Below, in pieces: positions 1 through 8,425 of a stretch of 64,000 nt of DNA. Position numbers and translations under genes: made by a program. Every line of letters begins with the position of its first letter. The first letter of the stretch is position 1. The notes beneath the pieces were generated by a model. It did not search any database and had not been told where the DNA came from. It saw only the letters and a list, made by a program, of their open reading frames with translations. The DNA is from Bordetella genomosp. 10 (GTDB lineage: Bacteria > Pseudomonadota > Gammaproteobacteria > Burkholderiales > Burkholderiaceae_B), in NCBI RefSeq assembly GCF_002261225.1, contig NZ_NEVM01000005.1:1922001-1986000 (forward strand). The letters are read 5' to 3'.

Positions 1-639
1 ACCGATCTGCTGGCTCCCGTGGCGGAGGTGGTGAGGAAAGCGGGCGGCCTATTCGTGGCTGACGAGGTGCAAAGCGGCTTCGGCCGTTCCGGCGACCGGT
101 TCTGGGGCTACCAGCGGCATGGCATCCAACCGGACATCATCACCATGGGCAAGCCCATGGGCAACGGCTTCCCTGTCGCCGCGACCATCGTTGCGCCTGA
201 CATCGTCAAGGGTTTCGGGCGCGATATGCGGTATTTCAATACCTTCGGCGGCAACAGCGTCGCCATCGCAGCCGCCCAGGCAACCTTGGACGTCATGCAA
301 ACCGAGGGACTGCAGGAGAATGCCCGGCGCATCGGGCAAGCGATCCGGGACGGCGTGGGACAGCTTGCTTCGCAATTCGAGGTTATTGGCGACGTACGCG
401 GCGCGGGCCTTTATGTCGGCGTGGAACTCGTGAGCGACCGCGCGGCCAAGACCCCGGATGGGGCCGCCGCCACCTATGTCGTAAATTCACTCAGGGAGCA
501 GCGGGTATTGATTTCCGCGACCGGCAATGACTCCAACGTGCTGAAAATTCGTCCCCCCCTGGTATTTGACGATTCGAACGTCGATCGCCTGGTCACGGCG
601 CTGGAGGTGGCATTCAAGGGGTGGAGAAACCACGCCTAG
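1..639 (+). CDS. Class III PLP-dependent aminotransferase, C-terminal part (5' end outside window)
   Basis: The reading frame is open from the first base, so this is the C-terminal ~212 residues of a longer protein. Visible class III landmarks are the ADEVQSGFGR segment, whose Asp contacts the PLP ring nitrogen, and GKPMGNGFP, whose Lys should form the Schiff base with PLP, followed by the FNTFGGN motif. Members of this family transfer amino groups from omega-amino acids, alanine or similar donors to a keto acid in the cytoplasm; the substrate cannot be read from this part. The closest resemblance by eye is to alanine-glyoxylate aminotransferase 2 / 4-aminobutyrate-type enzymes. A relic of a TonB receptor follows within about 60 bases. 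Confidence 0.9.
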   Translation, partial: TDLLAPVAEVVRKAGGLFVADEVQSGFGRSGDRFWGYQRHGIQPDIITMGKPMGNGFPVAATIVAPDIVKGFGRDMRYFNTFGGNSVAIAAAQATLDVMQTEGLQENARRIGQAIRDGVGQLASQFEVIGDVRGAGLYVGVELVSDRAAKTPDGAAATYVVNSLREQRVLISATGNDSNVLKIRPPLVFDDSNVDRLVTALEVAFKGWRNHA

Positions 640-697
640 ACGGTTTCTGGCCAGAATCCCTTTGGCGCTTCTGACTACCGCCACGCCATCAACGGCA

Positions 698-1082
698 GGC
701 AACGCTTCCGCCGCGCTGTTCCAACTGACCGAGAAGAACCGGGCCATGTCGGATCCGCGGCATCCCGACGAGGGGTACTACGTCGCGGCCGGCAAGGCGC
801 GCAGCAGAGGGATCGAGCTGAAGGCGACTGGAAACATGACGTCCAACTGGACACTATTCGCCGGCTATACCTACGCCGATGCCTATTACATGGACAGCAG
901 CCCCAATCCGGATGGGATCAGCTTTTCGCAAACGACGCCCAAGTATTTATTCAAGCTATGGACGAATTACCGCTTGCCGGGCGATCTGAATAAATTCTCC
1001 ATCGGCGGCGGAACGTTCGTTTCCAGCGGGATCAGCGCATCCGATGGGGTGGGCACCGTCAGGCAAGGCGGCTATGCGCCGG
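698..1082 (+). pseudogene. Remnant of a TonB-dependent siderophore receptor
   Basis: One frame encodes about 125 residues that read like the C-terminal beta-barrel of a ferric-siderophore receptor: TEKNRA, then AGKARSRGIEL, WTLFAGYTYADAY, TPKYLFKLWTNYRLPG, and VRQGGYAPV near the end. Signal peptide, plug domain and most of the barrel are absent upstream, and the similarity stops where the stop codon of the opposite-strand MFS gene begins, so the barrel's last strand and terminal aromatic residue are missing. No start codon with a ribosome site fits. It is a doubly truncated, non-functional fragment, probably left by a deletion or insertion between the aminotransferase and the MFS gene. Confidence 0.75.
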
Positions 1083-2255
1083 TCATCCCGCGAACGCGGT
1101 CCGCGGCCGCATGCGATGTAGTTGCAACAGGACCGCGAAGGCCGCCAAGCTCAAGCCGCCCAGGATCGCGAAGGTGGCCTGCGCGCCGATGCCGGCCATC
1201 AGCGCCGCGATGAGGGGCGGCGCCAAGGCGTTGATCAGGTTCATCGGCAGGGCGATGGCGGCCATGGCGGACGCATAGTCGCTCTTTTCGAAAAAAACGA
1301 GCGGCATGGTTGCCCGCGCCACGGCGAAGGCGCCGCTTCCGACGCCGAACAGTACCAGGTAGCCGGCCACCGACAGGATGCCCGCGCCACCGAGCCAGAT
1401 CCCGGCCAATCCTATCGGGATCATCGCGCCGGAGACGATGGCGGTTGACAGTCCGTCCCACCTAGGCCCGCCCAGAAAGTCGATGACGCGGCCGCCGACC
1501 TTGAAGAGGCCCAGCAGCGAAGAGATGGCGACGGCGCGGGAAAGGTCCATGCCCATCGTCCGCAACAGCTCGATGCCGACCGCCTGCACGCCGAAGGTGA
1601 CGAAGCTGTTCAAGGCGACGGCCGCCGCCAGCAGGACGAAGACGGCGCCGCGCCGGCCGCCGTCTTTCCGATGCGCGGCCGGGGCGGCCGCGGTCCGGGT
1701 CTCGGACAAGCCGAACCAGACCAGCGGGCCGACGGCCAGGACCATGACGACGGCATAAACGAGGACGGCGCCGCGCCAGCCGGCCAGGCGGTCGAGAAAG
1801 GCGGTGATGGGCCAGAAGACGCTGCTCGCCAGGCCGGTCGCCAGCATCAGGGTTCCCATGATGCGCCGCGCCTGGTCCGCCGCGTATTCCGCGATGTAGG
1901 CGTAGGCCGACGTCGTCAGGAACATCGCGCCCGCCAGTCCGATCACTATCCATAGGCCCCAGAAGACCAGCAAGCCGGGAGCCAGCGCCAGCAGGGCCAG
2001 CCCCAAGCCGATCAGGACCGCGCGCGCCGCCATGACGCGGCGCGCGCCGAACACGCGGAAGGCGCGGCCGGCGACGGGGGCCGCCAGCCCCATCGCGACA
2101 TACATCAGCGAAGTCGCCAGGAAGACGGCCGGCAGGGACGCGCCGAACTCCCCCGCCACGGAGGCCGCGACGACGGGCAGGACGCTGACCACGCCCCATC
2201 CGACGATCTGCGTCAGGGAGAGAACGAGCAGGACAATGAAATTTCGTTGCACCAT
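1083..2255 (-). CDS. Major facilitator superfamily transporter
   Basis: About 390 residues with roughly twelve hydrophobic segments and short polar loops, the size and pattern of a 12-TMS MFS carrier in the inner membrane. The GAPVAGRAFRVFGARRVMAARA stretch corresponds to the loop 2-3 signature region. I chose the start that gives MVQRNFIVLLVLSL at the first membrane span; GAGGGG lies immediately before this ATG, closer than usual, and ATGs 15 and 21 bases upstream are also possible. The longer frame upstream runs into the duplicated clpP tail and is unlikely to be coding. Third positions are strongly G/C, unlike the catabolic block to its right, so it looks like resident DNA. Substrate unknown. 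Confidence 0.85.
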   Translation of the reverse strand: MVQRNFIVLLVLSLTQIVGWGVVSVLPVVAASVAGEFGASLPAVFLATSLMYVAMGLAAPVAGRAFRVFGARRVMAARAVLIGLGLALLALAPGLLVFWGLWIVIGLAGAMFLTTSAYAYIAEYAADQARRIMGTLMLATGLASSVFWPITAFLDRLAGWRGAVLVYAVVMVLAVGPLVWFGLSETRTAAAPAAHRKDGGRRGAVFVLLAAAVALNSFVTFGVQAVGIELLRTMGMDLSRAVAISSLLGLFKVGGRVIDFLGGPRWDGLSTAIVSGAMIPIGLAGIWLGGAGILSVAGYLVLFGVGSGAFAVARATMPLVFFEKSDYASAMAAIALPMNLINALAPPLIAALMAGIGAQATFAILGGLSLAAFAVLLQLHRMRPRTAFAG

Positions 2256-2354
2256 CCCCTCGCAGTTCATGGACATGAAAACGTGGGCATGAAAACACGG
2301 GCGTGGAAAACCCGGCCTGGCTGTCCGGGGCTTGCGAAGGAAGGAACAGTACAC

Positions 2355-2404
2355 CCACGCCCTACCCTTCGTCCAACTCGCTGCGCCGGTCGATGATGCG
2401 CGAG
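2355..2404. repeat. 50-bp direct repeat, copy A (duplicate of the clpP-like 3' end)
   Basis: This 50-bp stretch is identical to 9272-9321. In copy B it holds the last 14 codons, the stop and 7 downstream bases of the clpP-like gene. Here it is an orphan: the sequence to its right (2405 on) is not clpP. The two copies are in the same orientation, 6,917 bp apart, and enclose the LysR/Bug/amidohydrolase/CoA cluster. This is the arrangement of attL/attR after site-specific integration at a gene's 3' end; no integrase lies between the copies. Confidence 0.95.
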
Positions 2405-2484
2405 GACGGACGTCTCAGTATCTTCGGTAAAACGGCGACGTCGACCACAGGCGTGAAGGTGCGGTCGAACACCCTTGGCGCGTC

Positions 2485-3390
2485 CTATCCAGCTCCCAAC
2501 AGGGTGCCGGCATCGCCCAGAATACGCACCACCGACGCAATCAGGTTGCGCTCGTCCTCCGTGCGCCATACCAGCGACAGCTCGAAGCTTTCCTTGATCT
2601 CCGGCAAACGGAAGAACACCACGCCGTCGACATGCAGCCTGGAGATCGCGGAGGGCATCAGCGCAACGCCGATACCCGCCGCGACCAGGGCCAGCATCCC
2701 ATAGACGTCATCGACGAACTCCGCCACCGTCGGTACAAAACCGGCATGCAGACAGGCACGTTGAGCGACGCTGTAGGCGACGTGGCCCTCCTGCGGCGGA
2801 TAAATGACGAAAGGTTCGTCACGCATCTCCGCAAGCTTGATCCGCTTGCGCCGGGCAACCGGATGATCGGCAGGCACGGCCAGGACCACGGGATCGCGGA
2901 AAATGGGCCGATGCATCAGGTTTTCGGTGCCGGGCGGCGTACGTGCAACGGCAAGGTCTATCTGCCTTTGGACCAGCGCCTCCAACGCGCCATTGCTGCT
3001 GTACTGGCGCGTGTCCGCCCGCACATTGGGCAGATGAGACCGGAGCTTGCGCAATAACTTCGGCAAGAAGGTGACGCTGCCGGAACTTACGAAGCCCAGG
3101 CGAAGATGGCCCGCCTGTCCACGCTCGGTCTGCTGCGCCGCATTGACGGCCCGCTCCAGTTCGAACATCGCCGAGCGCGTTCCCGCCAGCATGACGCGAC
3201 CTGCCTCGGTCAACGCCACGTTCCGGCTATTGCGTTCGAAGAGGCGAACGCCCACCTCTTTTTCCAGCTTCCTGATCTGTTCGCTCAATGGCGGCTGCGC
3301 CATGTTCAGCCGCTCCGCGGCACGCGCGAAATGCAGGTTTTCCGCGAGCGCCAAGAAGTATCTGAGCCGCCTCAACTCCAGTCGCAACAT
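2485..3390 (-). CDS. LysR-type transcriptional regulator of the catabolic islet
   Basis: 301 residues, normal for the family. The N-terminal winged helix-turn-helix is clear (LRYFLALAENLHFARAAERLNMAQPPLSEQIRKLE), followed by a periplasmic-binding-like effector domain from about residue 90. It resembles the BenM/CatR/CbbR type in the PPLSEQIRKLE recognition helix. A GAGGG ribosome site precedes the ATG. It is divergent from the Bug-led operon, with a LysR-type dyad in the 211-bp gap, so it most likely controls that operon in response to the imported acid or a CoA-pathway intermediate. Its end lies 80 bp inside the copy A repeat, making it the islet's left-hand gene. The inducer is unknown. Confidence 0.93.
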   Translation of the reverse strand: MLRLELRRLRYFLALAENLHFARAAERLNMAQPPLSEQIRKLEKEVGVRLFERNSRNVALTEAGRVMLAGTRSAMFELERAVNAAQQTERGQAGHLRLGFVSSGSVTFLPKLLRKLRSHLPNVRADTRQYSSNGALEALVQRQIDLAVARTPPGTENLMHRPIFRDPVVLAVPADHPVARRKRIKLAEMRDEPFVIYPPQEGHVAYSVAQRACLHAGFVPTVAEFVDDVYGMLALVAAGIGVALMPSAISRLHVDGVVFFRLPEIKESFELSLVWRTEDERNLIASVVRILGDAGTLLGAG

Positions 3391-3433
3391 TTCATTTTCC
3401 CTCTCTCAGGCAAATTCTGGTTCATTTCAATCA

Positions 3434-3448
3434 ATACGGTAAACGTAT
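3434..3448. promoter_or_regulatory. Candidate LysR box (ATACG-N5-CGTAT)
   Basis: A 5-bp perfect inverted repeat with a 5-base A/T-rich spacer, containing the T-N11-A core typical of LysR-family recognition sites. It lies between the divergent LysR and Bug genes, 44 bp upstream of the regulator's start codon and 153 bp upstream of the receptor's. Position and symmetry support it; binding is inferred. Confidence 0.55.
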
Positions 3449-3601
3449 CAATTGAGCTGATAAATAGTATTTCACAGTGAATGCGCCCGATGATGAAATG
3501 GCGCCACTCGCTGAACAGACAAGCGAACGCTTTGCCAAGGGCAAGCGGCGGACACCGCGTCCGCACACTTAAAACAGATGTAACTCACGGAGACAGGAGT
3601 C

Positions 3602-4573
3602 ATGAAACTCTGCAAGACGCTTGCAGCGGCGATGTTCTTCGCCGCCACCGCGGCAGGTAGCGGCACCCACGCGGCGGATGCCTATCCGAACAGGCCTATC
3701 ATCCTGGTCGTTCCCTTCACGCCGGGCTCGGGCACCGATGTATCGGCCCGGCAGTTAGGCAAGACCTTGTCCGAAAAGTCCGGGCAGCAGGTGATCGTCG
3801 AAAACCGGCCCGGAGGCAACAATGCCATCGGCGTGCGCCATGTCGTGAATGCGGCGCCTGACGGTTACACCATTCTCATAGGAACAAACTCCCCCGTCGC
3901 GGGCAATGTGGCGCTGTTCAAATCGCTGGCATATGACCCGGTAAAGGACCTGAAACCCGTTGCGCCGCTCAGCCGCCAGGATTGGGTGGTGGTGGTCAAG
4001 TCCGATAGCCGCTTCAAGACGTTGAAGGAGCTTCTCGCGGCCGGCAAGCAGGACCCCTTACTGCTGACCGCCGGCGCGGGTGCGGCAGGCTATCAGTTGG
4101 CGGCCATGATGCTGGCGAAGAACGCCGGCGCGGACGTGAACGTCATACCTTACAGCGGTACGCCGCAAGCGGTGCAAGACGTTCTTGGCGGCAGATTGTC
4201 CTTTGCCGTCGTGGATGCGGGGTCGGTGCTCACGCAAATCAAGGGCGGGAATCTCCGGGCAATCGGCGCGCTGGCCGAAGACCGCATCGAACTGTTGCCT
4301 GACGTTCCGACGCTCAAGGAACTGGGCCTGCCCTCCATTCCCTTGATGAGCTGGGCCGGCATCTTCGTCCCCGCCCGAACGCCCGACGATGTCGTGACGA
4401 AGCTGCAAGGCCTGATCGAGGCGTCGCTGATCACGAACCAACTGCGTGATTACTACAAGAGCATCGGGGCAGTCACGCTATCCGGCGGCCCCGACGAACT
4501 CCGCAAGATGCAGACAGCGGATATCACGGTTTACAGGGATGCCATGAAGAAGACCGGCTTGCCTCAGATCTGA
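3602..4573 (+). CDS. Bug-family (TctC-like) periplasmic solute receptor
   Basis: 323 residues with a Sec signal peptide (MKLCKTLAAAMFFAATAAG, likely cleaved after THAA) and the Bug core: YPNRPIILVVPFTPGSGTD near the N-terminus, VIVENRPGGNNAIG, and DGYTILIGTNS. Bug proteins are extracytoplasmic receptors that bind carboxylates through a conserved Asp and bridging waters, normally handing them to TctAB permeases, none of which is nearby. A GGAGACAGGAG site precedes the ATG. First gene of the catabolic operon and divergent from the LysR gene, so it probably binds the substrate that the downstream amidohydrolase and CoA enzymes process. The ligand cannot be named from sequence. Confidence 0.93.
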   Translation: MKLCKTLAAAMFFAATAAGSGTHAADAYPNRPIILVVPFTPGSGTDVSARQLGKTLSEKSGQQVIVENRPGGNNAIGVRHVVNAAPDGYTILIGTNSPVAGNVALFKSLAYDPVKDLKPVAPLSRQDWVVVVKSDSRFKTLKELLAAGKQDPLLLTAGAGAAGYQLAAMMLAKNAGADVNVIPYSGTPQAVQDVLGGRLSFAVVDAGSVLTQIKGGNLRAIGALAEDRIELLPDVPTLKELGLPSIPLMSWAGIFVPARTPDDVVTKLQGLIEASLITNQLRDYYKSIGAVTLSGGPDELRKMQTADITVYRDAMKKTGLPQI

Positions 4574-4618
4574 CCCTCATCGTACGTCCACCACCGCTCC
4601 AACTCCCGGGCCCAAAGA

Positions 4619-5860
4619 ATGACCACGAATTTTCCAGCTCCTTCCACTCCCCTGCTCATCGTGCGCAACGCGAATGTCCACGCGCCGGCGTCGCTCGGAC
4701 TTCATGACATAGTGATCAGCGGCGAGCAGATCATCGCCATCCTTCCGGCCAACGCCTCCCTGTCGGGGTTGGATGCCGAGGAGATCGACGCCCAAGGCAA
4801 TATCGTGTGCCCTGGATTCGTCGACAATCACGTCCACACGCTGGGCGGGGGCGGCGGCCTGGGGTTCTCGAGCCGGGCGCCGGAAGTACAAGCATCACAA
4901 CTGACACGAGCCGGCATCACGACGATCATCGGGATGCTGGGCTTCGACGCCACCAGTAAAAGCATGGCCGCCCTGGTTTCGAAGACCAAGGGTCTGCGGG
5001 AAGACGGAATCTCGGCATACTGTCTGACCGGGGCGACGCTAGAACACCCCGTACCCACGCTGACGGGGCAGATCCGCACGGATATCGCCTTCGTCGACGA
5101 GATCATCGGCGTGGGTGAAATATCCATTTCCGAACTGGGCTATGGCTACGACAGCTTTGGCAAGGGAGCCCAGTACGTCGCCGAGGCGGCGGTGGCGGGA
5201 CTGCTGGCGGGACGTTTGTCGCGCAAGGCGGGCTACTGCTGCCTGCAGGTGCCGCCCTATCTCAGGCAGGTGCTCAAACCCATGTTCGAAGTGGTCGATC
5301 GTACCGGCATTCCCATTACCCAGTTCATCCCGTCCCACGTCAACCAGACCGACGGCTATATGGCGGATGCGGCCGAATGGGGGCGGAAGGGAGGATGGGT
5401 GGATATCGGCGCCAATTATTCGCCGGAGAACAACTACGGACGCGCCACCCTGCCCCACAAGGCCTACAGCAAGCTCCGCCGCGAAGGCGTGCCCAACGAG
5501 CGCATTCTCATGAGTTCCGACGGCAATGGTGCCCCGCCCAAGGAAGAAAAAGGCGAGAACAAACCCAAGGTCGCCAACTATATGCCCATGCGCGCGCTTC
5601 ATGCCGCCTGGCGCCGCGTGGTACAGGAGGAAAACGTCTCGGTGGCCGACGCGCTGCCGATGGTCACCAGCAACGTCGCCCGAGCGACCGGCCTGGCCCG
5701 CAAGGGGGAGATAGCGATCGGCAAGGACGCCGACCTGCTGGTCATGAACGCCGATCTCCAAATCCTGCATGTCATCGCTCGCGGCAAACTCTTCGTCCAG
5801 GATGGCGAGCCGGTGCGGCGCGGCATGTTCGACGAGGTGCTGTTGCGGGAGCTGAGCTGA
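4619..5860 (+). CDS. Amidohydrolase related to isoaspartyl dipeptidase (IadA), with an altered metal site
   Basis: 413 residues of the amidohydrolase superfamily. CPGFVDNHVHTLGGGG carries the HxH pair (H71, H73), IPSHVNQT a third His (H240), and MSSDGNG the catalytic Asp (D301); the flanks of each match IadA as I remember it (PGFIDQHVHIIGGGG, LPTHVNR, LSSDGNG). The carboxylated Lys of IadA is not at the expected place, which reads GVGEISISE (E167 the likely substitute), and the His of the VFHMGD motif is replaced in CCLQVPP. The usual binuclear site is therefore incomplete or Glu-bridged, and the substrate is probably not a beta-aspartyl dipeptide. It could hydrolyse an amide or lactam to release the acid used by the CoA enzymes downstream; that role is inference. 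It lies between the Bug and maoC-like genes. Confidence 0.85.
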   Translation: MTTNFPAPSTPLLIVRNANVHAPASLGLHDIVISGEQIIAILPANASLSGLDAEEIDAQGNIVCPGFVDNHVHTLGGGGGLGFSSRAPEVQASQLTRAGITTIIGMLGFDATSKSMAALVSKTKGLREDGISAYCLTGATLEHPVPTLTGQIRTDIAFVDEIIGVGEISISELGYGYDSFGKGAQYVAEAAVAGLLAGRLSRKAGYCCLQVPPYLRQVLKPMFEVVDRTGIPITQFIPSHVNQTDGYMADAAEWGRKGGWVDIGANYSPENNYGRATLPHKAYSKLRREGVPNERILMSSDGNGAPPKEEKGENKPKVANYMPMRALHAAWRRVVQEENVSVADALPMVTSNVARATGLARKGEIAIGKDADLLVMNADLQILHVIARGKLFVQDGEPVRRGMFDEVLLRELS

Positions 5861-5863
5861 ACG

Positions 5864-6370
5864 ATGACAACGCTTGAACCGCGGACCGTTCATATCTCAA
5901 TTGACGAACTGGCGTCTTCCGTCGGCCAGGAACTGGCGGTCAGCCGCTGGGTCCTGGTCGACCAGGACCGCATCGACCGCTTCGCCGACGCGACCGGCGA
6001 CAACCAGTGGATACATACCGATCCGGATCGCGCCAGCGGCTCGCCGTTCAAGGGCACCGTTGCGCATGGCCTGCTTACCCTTTCGATCGTCGCGGCATTG
6101 CGAACCGAGAGCATACAACTGACCGACGCTGCCATGAGCATCAACTATGGCTTGGGCAAAGTGCGGTTTCCGAACCCCGTGCGGGTCAACGAGTCGGTGC
6201 GCGCCCGCTTCCTGCTGCGCGAGGTGAAGATGATCTCGCCCGGTGTGCTGCAGGTGCACTGGGACGCTACGGCCGAGAGAATGTCCGATCGCATGGTCGT
6301 CTGCTTCGCACAACCCATATCCCGACTGACCAGGAGCGATCCATCCCATGGCGCCACTCGAAGCCTTTGA
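5864..6370 (+). CDS. MaoC-like (R)-specific enoyl-CoA hydratase
   Basis: 168 residues, a single hot-dog fold MaoC unit. The hydratase-2 motif is present: DATGDNQWIHTD contains the catalytic Asp and His (D46-x4-H51) and GTVAHGLL follows at 64-71. The family adds or removes water on trans-2-enoyl-CoA with R stereochemistry. The start codon lies three bases after the amidohydrolase stop and the 3' end overlaps the next gene by 23 bp, so the genes are translationally coupled. With two crotonases and a CoA transferase in the same operon it probably acts on the CoA thioester formed from the imported compound. Natural substrate unknown. Confidence 0.9.
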   Translation: MTTLEPRTVHISIDELASSVGQELAVSRWVLVDQDRIDRFADATGDNQWIHTDPDRASGSPFKGTVAHGLLTLSIVAALRTESIQLTDAAMSINYGLGKVRFPNPVRVNESVRARFLLREVKMISPGVLQVHWDATAERMSDRMVVCFAQPISRLTRSDPSHGATRSL

Positions 6371-7139
6371 AACGATTCGGCTGGAACTCGACGGCCGCAC
6401 GGCCCTCCTGACGTTGAATCGTCCCGGCGTAAGAAACGCGGTCAACGATGCGATGCGGCACGAACTGATCGCCGCGCTGAGCACCATATCGGCGGATGAC
6501 AGGATAGGCTCCCTGATCCTGACGGGCGCCGACAAGGCATTCTGCGCGGGCGGCGACATAGCCGTGATGCGGCAGCGCCTCGAAGTGCCTGCGGATGAAC
6601 TGGCCTTCGACGGCTGGAAACAGCAGCAACTGACCTATCGCGTCCTGGACGCTCTTCAAGGCCTGCACAAACCCGTCATCGCCGCCGTCAACGGGGCGGC
6701 CGCGGGCGTCGGCTGCGACCTGGCGATGTGCTGCGATTTCATCGTTGCCAGCCAGGCGGCCGCGTTCAGCATGAGCTTCGTACAACGCGGCCTGGTCCCC
6801 GACGCCGGCATGTACTTTCTTCCTCGCCGGGTCGGTCTTCCTCGTGCGAAAGAGCTTATCTACAGCGGCAGGCGGGTGACGGCCGAAGAGGCCATGGCCA
6901 TCGGACTGGCCGACCGCATCGTCCCCTCCGAGATCCTGCTGAATGCCTGCCTGGCGTGGAGCGAGGAACTGGCTTCCCAGCCAGCGCCGGCGCTGGCATT
7001 CGCGAAATCGCTGCTCGACGCCAGCCTGGACCTGAGCGTCGACGAAGTCCTAGCTCGCAGCAGGCAGGCTCAGGCGCTTTGCTTCACCACGGCCGAACAT
7101 CGCCGCTCGGTCAGCGACTTCCTTGCCAAAAGGAAATGA
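6348..7139 (+). CDS. Enoyl-CoA hydratase/isomerase, PaaG-like
   Basis: 263 residues of the crotonase fold. The oxyanion-hole segments are visible as DKAFCAGGDI (56-65) and NGAAAGVGCDLAMCCD (about 111-126). At the position of the first catalytic Glu of crotonase the sequence reads SMSFVQRGLVPDAG: the Glu is replaced and an Asp appears after LVP, as in PaaG-type isomerases and other non-hydratase crotonases. This argues for isomerisation of a double bond or ring rather than plain hydration. It overlaps the MaoC gene and is followed 53 bp later by the CoA transferase. Exact substrate not predictable. Confidence 0.9.
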   Translation: MAPLEAFETIRLELDGRTALLTLNRPGVRNAVNDAMRHELIAALSTISADDRIGSLILTGADKAFCAGGDIAVMRQRLEVPADELAFDGWKQQQLTYRVLDALQGLHKPVIAAVNGAAAGVGCDLAMCCDFIVASQAAAFSMSFVQRGLVPDAGMYFLPRRVGLPRAKELIYSGRRVTAEEAMAIGLADRIVPSEILLNACLAWSEELASQPAPALAFAKSLLDASLDLSVDEVLARSRQAQALCFTTAEHRRSVSDFLAKRK

Positions 7140-7192
7140 GGCCGCCGGCGGCCGCTCCGTACTCCATACCCTCAATTTTTTCAGCACCCGAC

Positions 7193-8425
7193 ATGGACAA
7201 GACACACAGCAACGCGGGCCCGTTGAACGGTCTGCGTATTCTCGACCTGAGCACCGTCGTGATGGGGCCTTACGCCTCTCATCTGCTTGCCGATATGGGC
7301 GCGGACGTGGTGAAGCTGGAGGCGCCGTCCGGCGACCAGGTGAGGTACTACCGTCCCCAACGCGGGACCGACTTGAGCGGTCTGTTCCTGTCGCTGCATC
7401 GCAACAAGCGCAGCGTCGTTCTGGACCTGAAATCACCCGAAGGCCGGGAGGCCTTCCATAGGCTGGCCGGCAGGTTCGACGTGGTGCTGCATAATTTCCG
7501 GCCACATGTGGCCGAGCGGCTAGGCGCGACGTATGCGCACCTGGGCGCATCCAATCCTCGCATCATCGTATGCAAGATATACGGCTTCGGAGAAGGGGGA
7601 TCCTACGCCGACAGGCCTGCCTACGACGATGTCATCCAGGCCGCTTCCGGATTGGCGGCATTGCACCGGCGAGTCCGCGGCGTGCCGCAATACGTGCCGT
7701 CGATGATATGCGACAAGATCGTCGGCCAGGCCGCCGCGCTGGCGATCCTCGCCGCCCACTTCAAGCTTGCCACGCACGGCGCCGGCAGCGAAGTCGAGGT
7801 GCCCATGTTCGAGACCATGGTGGCCTTCAACCTAGCGGAGAACCTGGCCATGGCGGCATTCGAACCGCCGCTGGGAGAGATTGGGTGGGCACGCAACGTC
7901 AGCCCCATGCGCAAGCCCTTCAAGACGGCGGATGGATTCGTCTGCCTGCTTCCTTACTCCGATAAGAACTGGCGCGACTTCCTGGCCTATGCCGGTTATG
8001 CCCAGGTCCTGGACGACCCTCGATTCCGGACGTTGGCGGACAGGGCGCAGAACATCGACGCGCTGTATGCGTATGTGGAGGATGCCGCGGCGCGCAAGAC
8101 GACGACGGAATGGATTTCGTTTTGCGATGCGAACGGCATTCCGTGCAGTCCCGTCAATGACATGGAATCGCTCTGGAATCACGAACATCTTCAGGCCGTC
8201 GAAATGTTCCAGCACGTCCAACACCCGACCGAGGGAGACTATCGGCTCTGGCGCAGCCCCTTCGTCTTCGACAAGGAAGACTGGTCGCTGCGCCGGCATG
8301 CTCCGCATCTTGGCGAACATACGGCCGAGGTCCTGAGAGAAGCGGGATTTTCTGCGGAGGAAATTCGCGTGCTCGGCAAGGCGGGTAAGGAACTCGGTGG
8401 GAACACCCAAGGAGCGCAAGCATGA
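7193..8425 (+). CDS. CaiB/BaiF (class III) CoA transferase
   Basis: 410 residues from the ATG reading MDKTHSNAGPLNG; a longer open frame upstream overlaps the preceding gene and lacks CoA-transferase sequence. Family features are GLRILDLSTVVMGPYASHLLADMGADVVK at the N-terminus, NFRPHVAERLG, and PAYDDVIQAASG, whose Asp145 aligns with the residue that forms the aspartyl-CoA anhydride. These enzymes move CoA between carboxylic acids, so this is the likely activation step that loads the substrate for the two crotonases and the MaoC hydratase. Its stop overlaps the start of the next gene (ATGA). Donor and acceptor acids are unknown. Confidence 0.92.
   Translation: MDKTHSNAGPLNGLRILDLSTVVMGPYASHLLADMGADVVKLEAPSGDQVRYYRPQRGTDLSGLFLSLHRNKRSVVLDLKSPEGREAFHRLAGRFDVVLHNFRPHVAERLGATYAHLGASNPRIIVCKIYGFGEGGSYADRPAYDDVIQAASGLAALHRRVRGVPQYVPSMICDKIVGQAAALAILAAHFKLATHGAGSEVEVPMFETMVAFNLAENLAMAAFEPPLGEIGWARNVSPMRKPFKTADGFVCLLPYSDKNWRDFLAYAGYAQVLDDPRFRTLADRAQNIDALYAYVEDAAARKTTTEWISFCDANGIPCSPVNDMESLWNHEHLQAVEMFQHVQHPTEGDYRLWRSPFVFDKEDWSLRRHAPHLGEHTAEVLREAGFSAEEIRVLGKAGKELGGNTQGAQA

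Noticed and set aside
566..1213. A complete 215-residue gene between the aminotransferase and the MFS gene
   Set aside because: Only the middle ~125 residues resemble a protein (TonB receptor barrel); the start lies inside the aminotransferase gene and the end inside the MFS gene, so it is a relic.
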